Shown piece by piece: positions 1 through 7,755 of a stretch of 11,051 bases of DNA. Made by a program: the position numbers and the translations under genes. Source of the stretch: Phoronis ovalis (taxonomy: Eukaryota > Phoronida > Phoronidae); contig JAOXYB010056911.1 in assembly GCA_028565635.1 (NCBI GenBank), positions 1-11,051 of the forward strand, read 5' to 3'. Every line of letters starts with the position of its first letter. Position 1 is the first letter of the stretch. The notes beneath the pieces are model-generated. The model was not told the DNA's origin, searched no databases, and was given only the letters and a program-made list of their open reading frames with translations.

Positions 1-122
1 ATTAGCTTTGTCTTAAATGTTTCTTCAGGTTATTTTTATTAAGTATTTATTGAAAAATATTAATTACCTGTAACATAATAATTCCTGAATATGTCTTTGA
101 CAATACTTTTTTTTTATTTTAG

Positions 123-173
123 CCTGCTACCTATTTCAATTTTAGCGTGAAATATGTTTCCGGAAACCCTGTG
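123..173 (+). CDS. Candidate internal exon, 17 codons (partial gene)
   Basis: A strong acceptor (a run of T's, then ATTTTAG) ends at 122 and a consensus-like donor GTATGT begins at 174. Of the three frames only one is free of stops, and it enters and leaves in phase 0, reading PATYFNFSVKYVSGNPV. The 51-nt length is a multiple of three, and its phase matches the next candidate exons at 3318 and 4969, so it may belong to the same transcript, upstream of the RRM half-domain. The peptide itself is too short to assign to a family. The splice-site quality and single open frame are what I see; membership in the RRM gene is inference. A chance open segment in intronic DNA remains possible. Confidence 0.45.
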
Positions 174-321
174 GTATGTATACTTATGGAATTAATTTTT
201 TCCTGATATCCAAGTAATACAGTATATATTTATGTTAAGTGATCATCTCCAAACTAACAGTTCGCCTTCTGACGTAATACACAATATGAAAATAAGGTTG
301 AACGTCATGTAGCAGATCGAC
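174..321. other. Intron-like AT-rich sequence
   Basis: AT-rich sequence after the donor at 174, before the large palindrome. No coding or repeat signal seen. Confidence 0.4.
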
Positions 322-935
322 TTAAGGCTAAGATAGACCCTCGTCACCATTTAAATAAAAATTCATGAACAATCGGCATTTCATTTGTTTTTCTCATAAA
401 ATAAATGTTTTCTGAAACTTTAACATTCATGCTATGTTATGAAATCTCATAAAATCATAAGGTACATCCTACAGCAAAATCCTGTCGATCTAAGTTGGAG
501 ATACTACGTTTTTAAGAAGTAAACGATACTTCCATCATTTGGTTTGACCGAATTGTAAATACTGTGAATAATCTTTGAATTATTGATTAATGTTTAAAAA
601 AATGTAATATTTACATTTGCTAAAAACACTAAATTTATTATATAATCAAAATCCCTGGTGCAATTTAAAAATGGTCAAAACCCAATTAAGGGAGTACTGA
701 TTAGTTGTTAAAATATAGTTAGCCCGAATTTTTATCTACTGAGTTTTCCTGTAGGATGTACTTAACAATTTTCAAAGGGTGTAATTAAAAGCTAATTAAA
801 TTTCATACGCTTTGCACAATAGTTTGAAAATACCATTATGACATAGCTTGAATGTTAAAGTTTTATAAAACATCTCTTGAGTGAAAAAAATGTAATGCGG
901 ATTTTTCACTAACTTTTATTTAATCTTAGCCTTAA
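322..935. repeat. Long imperfect inverted repeat (foldback/MITE-like element)
   Basis: The two halves are inverted copies around a dyad axis near 609. Matched blocks, outermost first: 322-333 with 924-935 (12 of 12, TTAAGGCTAAGA); 415-437 with 841-863 (22 of 23); 462-474 with 749-761 (13 of 13, GTACATCCTACAG); 543-549 with 673-679 (TTTGACC); and at the centre 600-607 with 611-618 around a TAT loop. Weaker similarity links the blocks between about 475 and 748. The right arm carries roughly 55 extra bases between its second and third blocks. No reading frame is present. The structure fits a decayed palindromic MITE or foldback element, or a local inverted duplication. I could not define target-site duplications, so the ends are approximate. 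Confidence 0.8.
600..618. repeat. Central hairpin of the long palindrome
   Basis: An 8-bp perfect stem (AAATGTAA / TTACATTT) closes over a three-base loop, TAT. Its centre at 609 coincides with the dyad axis deduced independently from the outer arms, which supports one continuous giant palindrome and not chance matches. Confidence 0.75.
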
Positions 936-1150
936 TTAGTACAACAATTAGATCTTCCATTGCATAATTATTTTAAAATTGCACTATTTTTGTGAATTCA
1001 AGTGTTTCGAAAAAAACACACAGGTTTTTAAAAGTGTTGCTTGTTACCAAGACCTTCGAAATCATAATAAAATTACGATGCAGTATGTAAGATATAGATT
1101 CAGCACAAGTAAATGATGCTTACACTTTAAACCTACTTGTAGATAAAAAA

Positions 1151-1492
1151 ATGACAGAAATATACAGAAACGACGCTATTTTCCAAACAGTGCGTCATGC
1201 CCTGCAGTTTCCGCGCATTAAAATTATAACCAAGATACCAGATTTCGCACCACTGCAAGCTGAAACTAGTAATAGAGATCACCAATTCAAAATCTATAAA
1301 ACCAGGGTTAATTTAAACATTAGGACATTTTTTTTTGTTCACAGAGCAGCCGACTTCTGGAATTCATACAATGTAAAACTGTGTCTGCCTAAATCTGTTT
1401 TATTATTTAAAAAAAAAAAGATCAGATACATAGATTATGAACACAACAGCCTATTCAATGCAAAAACCGCCAACAATGTATTGCAAATATGA
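1151..1492 (+). pseudogene. Non-LTR retrotransposon remnant, C-terminal end of a reverse transcriptase ORF
   Basis: An isolated 113-codon reading frame. Residues about 40-100 resemble the tail that follows the reverse transcriptase domain in CR1/jockey-type elements of invertebrates: a T-x-x-R-x-H-x-x-K-x-Y-K-x-R segment (here TSNRDHQFKIYKTR), then NIRTFFFVHRAADFWNS, then a serine/valine-rich stretch ending in FK. In intact relatives the W-N-S is normally followed by L-P; here it reads WNSYNVK, and the usual F-K-x-x-L-D is degraded to FKKKK within an A-run. No catalytic palm motif, endonuclease or 5' part lies upstream, so this is a 5'-truncated dead copy. The family assignment rests on remembered consensus. 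The ATG is only the first in-frame Met after a stop and probably has no meaning. Confidence 0.6.
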
Positions 1493-2494
1493 GCAGCTGG
1501 TTGGCCATGTAGCCCGTACATTGTTTAGTTATAGTGTCAGAAGTTGCTTCGTAGATCCTATATAGTATAGTAAGAATATAATCTGTCATATCTGCAAGAA
1601 TACATCAGAAACCTCGATATGAACAGTTGCTTGTAAACAAAGAAACTGCCTGGAGACTCGATTGTACAATATTTCTAATCTATATGGTATACGTAGCTTA
1701 GCGTACTGGGCAGCCGGAGTGGGGTTTGTAGTTGATGTGCAGCACAATATGGGCATTGGATCATTTCAAAGTTTTTATTAAAAAACTATGAACTGTTTTT
1801 TACTGATGATATTATAAGCAATGTCTGTCGATTTTCTTTTTCTTTGCCCATGCTCAGGCTCAAGGTAGTGCCAGTTTCGCTAGAAAAGACCATCTCAAGC
1901 TTGCTGCAGCCAACATAAACCAGACAGATTCTCCGGTGACTACAACCATTGCAATGTTATGTAGCAAAATAACCAATATTAAGTTGTGCATTGCAAAATA
2001 TAACCAAGCACAACCACGCACCAGCATAATTAAGTTAAATTGCAATCTGTGCATGCGCATGTGATATACTCTCTTCAAGGCAGATGACTACACTCCTAAA
2101 TTACATATAACACTGCATAGATTTTCTGTGATGATGTCAAAACAGAAAACTAGATCTATACATACGAGCTAGAACTCTCTGTTGTTCAAAGTGCAATTCA
2201 TTTGTCTTTGAAGTTCAATTCGCTTCAGTACTGGAGCGAATACGGGTACTTCTGTAGAATTCAGGGGAAAAAATAGCACCATCGAGGAGGAAAGAAAGTA
2301 AGAATGTTCTTAAATTATGTTTGCTTATCGTGAAGCACTACACTTTAAAGAATCGATTACACATCATTATACTTTTTTCTGAATATATCATACACTTTGC
2401 TCCATCATTAAGCAGTGTTGTCATTCTTTGAACCAGAGGAGCTCTCACGATGTAATACACAGATTTATTTGTTTCTAAATTTCGATTTTTATAC
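1493..2494. other. Non-coding stretch with no supported gene
   Basis: No convincing gene. One exon-like segment stands out: the acceptor TTCGCTTCAG ends at 2227, then an open frame (TGANTGTSVEFRGKNST...) runs to a GTAAGA donor at about 2297. Its phase does not fit the neighbouring exon candidates, and I leave it unassigned. The minus-strand frame at 1860-2078 is hydrophobic low-quality sequence with no family likeness. Confidence 0.4.
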
Positions 2495-2515
2495 TTTATA
2501 ATTTATAATTTATAA
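2495..2515. repeat. Short tandem repeat, TTTATAA x 3
   Basis: Three perfect head-to-tail copies of the 7-mer TTTATAA at 2495-2501, 2502-2508 and 2509-2515. Confidence 0.85.
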
Positions 2516-2732
2516 TTGATGCAAACTGGGTTTCTTTAATGAGTTCTAAGTTATCTTCAGTTTCGCCACTTTTAAGTTTCCTGCGGCCATATTGTTTCGA
2601 TCACGTGTTTGGATTATGTCGTACTCACTATTCATGTATTAAACATGTGTATGAGCTCGCTTCGCTGCCGCCCTCGAACTCGATATCAATATATCATTGG
2701 TCTCAACCTATTGTATCTGCAGGTAAGCACAT

Positions 2733-2886
2733 GGCACCCATTAATATCCAACATTTTGTTTCATGTGGAACTTGTCCGAAAGCATCGTGGGCAAATATAG
2801 ATTTTTGAAAACATGCAAAATTCAACATTACAAATAACAATATTTGCGTTTAGCTAACAATTTATTCAAATCAGTCTTTAAGACAA
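2733..2886 (+). repeat. Dispersed direct repeat, copy 1
   Basis: Collinear with 3722-3876 at an offset of about 988-993 bases. Shared landmarks in order are ATTAATA-CCAACA (from 2740), a TTTGT...ATGT-GAAC block, TTTTGAAAA (2803-2811), ATTCAACATTA (2820-2830) and AAATA-C-ATA-TTTG, followed by a weaker TCAAATCA-like match. By eye, roughly two thirds of positions agree. No coding potential or terminal repeats are evident. It is most simply an old interspersed repeat or a segmental duplicate. Confidence 0.65.
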
Positions 2887-3317
2887 TGGGTACTAAACTG
2901 TGTGGCGTGCGCGTGGAGCTATTCCTCTCCTTACCGTTGAGATTAGTTGTGACTCGAGATTTGTAATCATTCAAAACACATTTTGTGGCCGAATTTGCTT
3001 GAAGCTTACCTTAAACAAATATAAATAATAAATACTTGAAGAGATACATGTTATCAAATGTGTACTTATAACATATGTTTCATAAGGAAATCATATATTT
3101 TGTGTTTTATGAAGATCAATCGTGCAGAGACAATTGGCTGGGACCATCGATATATTGAAGCTGGAAACAGTTAGCGTTACGTGTAGATAGTTATAATATA
3201 TATGTTTTACAAAGAGTATTGGTTGCTAAAAGAATTAAGAGAGAGACAGGCAACATGCAGTTTAATTGTTGCTTGTAATGCAATATTACTGGTCAAATGT
3301 ATTTATATAATTTGTAG
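2887..3317. other. Intron-like sequence upstream of the RRM exon candidate
   Basis: AT-rich, with stops in all frames. It ends in a moderate acceptor (ATATAATTTGTAG, AG at 3316-3317). Nothing else is recognised. Confidence 0.4.
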
Positions 3318-3380
3318 TATGTAGTCTTAACAAGCGTTCAAAATGGCTGTACGCCGGACCGGATAAGGTGGTTTTTTGAG
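3318..3380 (+). CDS. Candidate exon encoding RRM beta1-alpha1 (partial RNA-binding protein)
   Basis: Twenty-one codons between an acceptor TTTGTAG (AG at 3316-3317) and an excellent donor GAG|GTAAGTG at 3381. In phase 0 it reads YVVLTSVQNGCT then PDRIRWFFE. Joined to the exon at 4969 it gives I-R-W-F-F-E-D-F-G-E-I-E-K-I-V-I, which follows the RRM consensus L-x-x-F-F-x-x-F-G-x-I-x-x-V-x-I residue for residue. VVLTSV would be beta1 (RNP2 position) but lacks the usual aromatic residue. RRMs bind single-stranded RNA through aromatic residues on beta1 and beta3; the beta3/RNP1 exon is not securely located here. An alternative acceptor TATGTAG at 3324 would shorten the exon and change the incoming phase. 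The protein family beyond RRM cannot be named. Confidence 0.55.
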
Positions 3381-3721
3381 GTAAGTGTGTTTAGTAAGTA
3401 AATATGCTTACTAGCCAGTTGCTATGTATGGTACACAATTGGTCTGTCAAGTTACAAGCAAAGACAATCGTATCTCACGTTATCTCCAGACTTTAGTTGT
3501 CGTGCCGTCTTAACCGATTTAACGTTTCTTCTCATTGGCTGCATGGAATTAACGGAAAAGCATAAATGCGTGATTTAGTTGCTGTTAAATAATCAATACC
3601 AACATCTCGAATTGCTTCTTTAAAAACTAATGACAGTGCTACAAGCCGTAAACATTAACATAGCAACTGAAATAGAGATTAAATACTAGGAGAAACATTT
3701 GACACGTCATACATGCAGTGG
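3381..3721. other. Intron-like sequence
   Basis: Begins with GTAAGT. AT-rich, with stops in all frames. No repeat or gene recognised before the second dispersed repeat copy. Confidence 0.4.
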
Positions 3722-3876
3722 CATGATCACACATTAATAACCAACACCTTATTCTTTGTAATGTAGAACGCATTGTGTAGAAATATCCATTTTGAAAAAC
3801 ACGGACAATTCAACATTATAAATACCATAATTTGTGAATTACTATTAATCTACTAAAATCATTTTTATAATCAAAA
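3722..3876 (+). repeat. Dispersed direct repeat, copy 2
   Basis: Same orientation and same order of blocks as 2733-2886: ATTAATA (3733-3739), CCAACA, a TTTGTAATGTAGAAC block, TTTTGAAAA (3790-3798) and ATTCAACATTA (3808-3818). The two copies flank the RRM exon candidate at 3318-3380. Confidence 0.65.
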
Positions 3877-4968
3877 ATTGAGGGGATCATATCCAATCCT
3901 GTGAACTCACCCAGTTTTTCTTGTAGTTTTCGATAATTACTCGGAACGACCTGTTATTAGAAGTCACACCAAAGTTAATTGATTAAGAGTGCACGTGAAC
4001 TCGGGAGTGAGGCATGATTATCATAATGTGTCACTGAACAGAATTCTTCGCGAAAAAGTACACTATGTACTAGAAGACAAATAAATTGTATTCGCATGAT
4101 ATTTGTTTATTTGAAACTCATTTCAATTATGTCTAGAGGAAGCAAGGTTACATCTCGTAAAAAGGTTCTCTATTCTTTCTAAACATTTGTTTAGGCAATA
4201 TTTTGCCCACCATCATTAACATGATTCGATCCAATAACGCGTCACTCCTAAAAAGTAAATTGTTTATGCATTTTAAAGATTAATCACGGAAATTACAATT
4301 TGCTCATAGTAATTAATGCGAGTATAGTTTACTTCAACGGAGATCAAAATCAGATCTACTGGGTTTTCTGGACGGCGGTAGCGTGTGATTTGTATGCGGT
4401 GTCATAAAACGTTAGTTAAATATCATGTCATCGAGTATGAAAATACGATCATAACACGACTTGGCAGTTGAAGTTGCTCTGTTATAAATATTTGCGTTGA
4501 GTAAAAAAGTATAATAGACCATCCGCATCTCTTATCCAACAAACGTGTTAAGTCGCACCACGTCTCGACCCGTGAGAAACCCTGAGAAGTTATATTGGAT
4601 AACTATAAAGCTATACTGGATCCCACTTGCGTTGATACACACGTGGTGATTTGAAAGCCACCATATTGCAAAGTTGCAAAATGACAACTTTTCACTTGTT
4701 ACATCTATTGTTTGTTGTCTAGTGTTTCGTAAATTGTTCACAATAAATTTGAAAACTAGACAATACCGGTGTAATGAACCGCGAGGATCAATTATATACC
4801 TTGCTAATCATCATCAGCTTCTTACGGGCCAACACGTCATATAAATTAGCGGATCTGAGTTTGTAAGAGACGTGGATGGGCTAATATATGTTTTATTTTT
4901 AGCTTACCCGTGCGTTATTCCACAAATTATGCTTAATGTTACATTGCGATATTTTCTTGCATTGTTAG
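3877..4968. other. Intron-like stretch without a supported gene
   Basis: Over 1 kb of AT-rich sequence. The minus-strand frame at 4532-4741 has no recognisable domain. A small open segment from a CATCATCAG acceptor to a GTAAGA donor near 4866 is out of phase with the flanking exon candidates and was not accepted. The stretch ends in a very good acceptor (ATATTTTCTTGCATTGTTAG) at 4968. Confidence 0.4.
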
Positions 4969-5022
4969 GATTTTGGTGAAATTGAAAAAATTGTGATTTC
5001 TAGAGATGATGCCTGGGAAACA
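4969..5022 (+). CDS. Candidate exon encoding RRM alpha1 end-beta2 (partial RNA-binding protein)
   Basis: Fifty-four nucleotides between a textbook acceptor (pyrimidine-rich tract ending GTTAG at 4968) and a GTATGT donor at 5023. Phase 0 in and out, it reads DFGEIEKIVISRDDAWET. F-G-E-I-E-K-I-V-I is the hallmark turn and beta2 strand of an RRM, and it continues directly from RIRWFFE at the end of the 3318-3380 exon. Two independently delimited exons that join in phase into one domain are the strongest evidence for a real gene in the left half. The next exon should encode beta3 with RNP1; see the weak candidates at 6355 and 7160. The 54-nt size equals that of the tail exons at 9708-10241, but the sequence is unrelated. 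Confidence 0.6.
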
Positions 5023-5494
5023 GTATGTAATTTCCTTTGCTTATTATTTGGCAAGCTTCATGTAGACACATATTATCATAAAATGTCAGCCTGTTAAAAT
5101 AAAATGGCTACAGTTGACACCGAGTTTGGGCTATTTAGTGGTTTTTCGATGTCTCCGATGACTTGACATTTCGTAATAGTTCATAGAAAACGCTGCGTCT
5201 TTGCAACAATCTTCTGAAGTCATTTTACATGTATCTAAAGAGTTGGCAATATTTACGTTTTGTTTTTACGCTTGTATAAACTTACTGGCGCTCGTGCGCT
5301 TAGCAAAATATCATTGATATGCAAAGTACATAGTTTTCACTTTTTTGAGTGCATACACCTCTAGCAAAATATTCAAATAGTTACAGGTGACTATTTATGA
5401 AAGGTGACGCCTTCATTACACATTTGATTATATTTTGTTTAGTATTCATGTTTAATGTTTGATACAGAACTTGTGTATAATAGTTGAAAGATTA
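5023..5494. other. Intron-like sequence before the MITE
   Basis: AT-rich, with stops in all frames. There is a good acceptor-like site at about 5440 (ATATTTTGTTTAG), but no convincing exon follows it. Confidence 0.4.
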
Positions 5495-5507
5495 CCGTAT
5501 TTTCTGT

Positions 5508-5606
5508 AATAATCGCCCCCTACTTTAATAATCGCCCCCACTAATAATCGCCCCCTCTGGTGACTAAAATAAATCAATCATCGCCCCCTCTCTTATAATC
5601 GCCCCC
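5508..5606 (+). repeat. Left subterminal array of AATAATCGCCCCC boxes (5 copies)
   Basis: Copies at 5508-5520, 5527-5539, 5543-5555, 5576-5588 (variant AATCATCGCCCCC) and 5594-5606 (TTATAATCGCCCCC context). Start-to-start spacings are 19, 16, 33 and 18 bases. The first copy overlaps the inner end of the left TIR. A repeated subterminal box is a common arrangement for transposase binding sites, but that role is inference here. Confidence 0.85.
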
Positions 5607-6110
5607 GGGGTGACAATTTGAGTTGAAAACCAATCTGGATTAATACGAGATAATCACACTTTAATTCATTATTATATGTAGCTGATTAGCTTTAGTTTGT
5701 CTTTTACAGAATTATTGTACTATCTTTCATAAGTGTTTTGGTTTGCAAAACAAACTTCGAATCACCTCCATGTAATACTATTTCCCTATTTCCAATATAA
5801 TTTCCATGCTGAGTACGGCAGAAGGTGATTTACGCTTCTTGCCGATGACTTTCACAATAATTGTGTTTCCATGTTGAGCAAGGTTGTATACACTGCACAA
5901 ATTCCTCTAGGTATTTGACCAAAAAAATAAACTTAATGTTTATTTAAGGTTTGGAATAGTTATTCTTTCAAAAATAAAATTCCATTTCACACAGAATTTC
6001 GTTTGATTTTGTTTGATTAACTCACACAATCTTCAAAATCATCCTTATGTATTGCACGGAATAATTTAAAAAAAAATCTAAATTATTAATGCCAAGGAGT
6101 ACAAAAAGTT

Positions 6111-6183
6111 AATAATCGCCCCCTCTCTATTAATCGCCCCCCTTAAAAGTATTTTTTTTTAATAATCGCCCACGGCGATTATT
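6111..6183 (+). repeat. Right subterminal boxes and terminal hairpin
   Basis: Copies at 6111-6123 (exact), 6129-6141 (ATTAATCGCCCCC) and 6161-6172 (AATAATCGCCCA) lie in the same orientation as the left array, not inverted. The last one forms a perfect 10-bp stem (AATAATCGCC, 6161-6170) with the inner part of the right TIR (GGCGATTATT, 6174-6183) over a 3-base loop, CAC. Confidence 0.85.
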
Positions 6184-6198
6184 TAAGAAAATACGGTA

Positions 6199-7159
6199 AT
6201 TTCACATAATTTCAAACTTGATCTTTGGTCCATTTTTTGTCCAAAATTATGTCCCAGGTATGTCCCAGGTATTTAATGTGTGCACTGAATCACGAAATTG
6301 TTTGCATTATATAACAGTTTTATATTACAAGGGTTTAGAGATCCTTTGTGTCAGAAATTGTATAATAAAAACAGAAAATCAGCATTCAGTTCCTTTACAA
6401 AGAACAGTTGTAGAGTAAATGTAAACAGCCGAGAACTTCAATTAATATTAATCACCATATTCAGAAATATCAATTATTGAATTCATCCACTTTGTTTGGT
6501 GTGTTGTGATGTTTTCTGTTTCTATTTCATGTACGTGCATATAGCAAATTGGTATGGTGATATTCCGGAAGAATGAAGACGCCATACGTGCATATTATGC
6601 GATGATAAATTTTGCGCAACATGAGAAACCGTTTTTTGTATGTTGAAACTAACTTTAATTTACAATTTGTATAACATTCTAGTGCAATTGGAGATACACT
6701 TGTATGCACAGAGTAAAAGGTATTTACAAAATACAGATGTCTTAAAAACTGAAACCAACGCCAATTTAAAACAGTACATATCTCATTTATATAAAACTAT
6801 GGAATATCATTTGAAACAACCATTCATATAACGATAAGCGTCCTCGGAAACTAATGCATGATTCTATCGATCAAGTAAACCAGGAAACAGATGAATCGTA
6901 TAGTGAATGAACAGAATGAAATGCGCTGCGGGAAATACGACGTTCCTAATCCCAAGGAAAAGCATACATGTAATATTGAATAAAATGTCATTTTCCCATG
7001 TATGATAACTCCTTTTGGCTCATCACTGTTTCCCCCTGGTGTCATATCATCCTAATAGTGTAGTCCTCCAGCCGAGAATCGCTCTTAATATTTATGATCA
7101 ATTGATAAAGTCAAAAGTGCAAATTTACGTGTCTTTGCTGTACATTTTAATTGTTCTAG
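6199..7159. other. Stretch with only weak exon-like segments
   Basis: An 11-bp duplication (TATGTCCCAGG) lies at 6248-6258 and 6259-6269. A phase-0 open segment at 6355-6414 follows the acceptor TTTGTGTCAG and precedes GTAAAT. It contains RKSAFSSF, which loosely fits RRM RNP1 spacing, but the donor is weak and I do not call it a gene. The other short frames here have no family likeness. Confidence 0.35.
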
Positions 7160-7291
7160 GTCATAAAGAACAACATGATATATTTAAAAAAGATAACAGC
7201 GTTGAGTCAAACATTGAGATTTACAATGGTACACTGTTCAGTTATTGTGATCAATCATGTTTGTTTGTTGTAGATTTCATCCGTAGTTACG
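7160..7291 (+). CDS. Possible internal exon, 132 nt, unknown product
   Basis: This lies within the longest stop-free stretch of the window that is not low-complexity (7015-7413). A strong acceptor (ACATTTTAATTGTTCTAG, AG at 7158-7159) and a consensus donor ACG|GTAAGTG at 7292 enclose exactly 44 codons' worth of sequence. In the open frame two bases complete the first codon and one base begins the last. The peptide includes HKEQHDIFKKDN, NIEIYNGTLFSYCDQS and CLFVVDFIRSY. No family is recognised; CLFVVDF faintly recalls an RRM beta3 strand. Its phase does not match the phase-0 end of the exon at 5022, so it would need an intervening exon or belong to another transcript. An internal microexon reading (7274-7291, after TTGTTGTAG) is also possible. 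Confidence 0.3.
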
Positions 7292-7616
7292 GTAAGTGTA
7301 AACATACTTGTACACGTCTCCAGCAGCAGGAGATACCTTCAATGTGCATAGTTTGCTTTCTGCAATGTTTTATAAATTTAACATGTCAACATGAAGCTGG
7401 TAATTTGACATGATTTACTAAATCCCGTGTCCTTATATTTTTACAGTGTTAGTTATTAAATATATCAATTATTTAAATGGTACTGTAGTTATTTTAATTA
7501 GACAATCTGTGTCTCTTACCCAATCATCCTCCGAACGCAAGCTATTCTCTCTTCGTATACATTGTCAGAGAACCCTTGGTCACCTTTCTGTGTAGTTTAG
7601 CTCTAGCGATATCAGT
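7292..7616. other. Non-coding stretch
   Basis: AT-rich, with no gene recognised. Base composition becomes more mixed from about 7500 toward the promoter-like block. Confidence 0.4.
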
Positions 7617-7661
7617 CCTCTGATTGAGGCGTCGGATTTGTTAAAATCGCCCAATCAGAGG
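7617..7661. promoter_or_regulatory. Hairpin containing a CCAAT box
   Basis: Inverted repeat CCTCTGATTG (7617-7626) with CAATCAGAGG (7652-7661), extended by four more pairs (GGCG 7628-7631 with CGCC 7648-7651) past a single bulged A, over a 16-base loop. The right arm contains CCAATCAGAG (7651-7660), a CCAAT-box match of the type bound by NF-Y. It lies 67 bases upstream of the TATAAATA at 7718. Confidence 0.55.
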
Positions 7662-7698
7662 CCTCCTTTCAAGTGGCTTCCGGATCAAGTAATCAAGC

Positions 7699-7755
7699 AG
7701 CACGTGCTCGGTGTAGATATAAATAAGTCCGATCCCTCAAAATATCCATCCTCAG
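7699..7755 (+). promoter_or_regulatory. Putative core promoter: E-box, TATA box, initiator region
   Basis: AGCACGTGCT at 7699-7708 is a perfect palindrome centred on the E-box CACGTG. TATAAATA follows at 7718-7725. A start site about 30 bases downstream would fall at CCATCC (A at 7748) or CTCAGA (A at 7754). With the CCAAT box at 7651 this is a well-ordered RNA polymerase II promoter arrangement on the + strand, similar in style to TATA-type genes such as histones, but no histone sequence follows. The first downstream ATGs (about 7829, 7877) open only very short frames. It could drive a gene containing the 9016 exon through an untranslated first exon, or be an alternative promoter. Confidence 0.4.

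Larger units (their letters stand above)
5495..6196. mobile_element. Non-autonomous DNA transposon (MITE), 702 bp, TA-flanked
   Basis: Terminal inverted repeats at 5495-5517 and 6174-6196 match at 21 of 23 positions (CCGTATTTTCT..., then AATAATCGCC). Each end is flanked by TA (5493-5494 and 6197-6198), as expected for a duplicated TA target in the Tc1/mariner/pogo (IS630) group. The symmetry extends one or two more bases (ATTA...TAAT), so the TIR could be counted as longer. No transposase frame lies inside, so mobility would depend on an enzyme supplied elsewhere. The middle is plain AT-rich sequence. Near both ends lies an array of AATAATCGCCCCC boxes, listed separately. The superfamily is inferred from the TA target and TIR style only. 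Confidence 0.85.

Noticed and set aside
2228-2296. Exon-like segment TGANTGTSVEFRGKNST...
   Set aside because: Plausible splice sites, but it begins and ends in a phase that cannot join the neighbouring phase-0 candidates, and no homology is recognised.
2539-2808. Overlapping frames ending near a CTGCAG|GTAAGC donor at 2721
   Set aside because: The donor is good, but no acceptor with a pyrimidine tract gives a clear exon, two frames are equally open, and neither peptide resembles a known domain. Kept only as a remote possibility.
3341-3352. AAAATGGC-type YY1-like motifs here and near 5101 and 10617
   Set aside because: Short words expected by chance; no supporting arrangement.
5755-5775. 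TTCGAATC, resembling a tRNA T-loop
   Set aside because: It lies inside the MITE and lacks the acceptor stem, anticodon arm and box A at proper spacing.
6355-6414. Candidate RRM beta3 exon (RKSAFSSF)
   Set aside because: Phase 0 fits after 5022, but the donor GTAAAT is weak, RNP1 matches at only a few positions, and a second overlapping frame is equally open.
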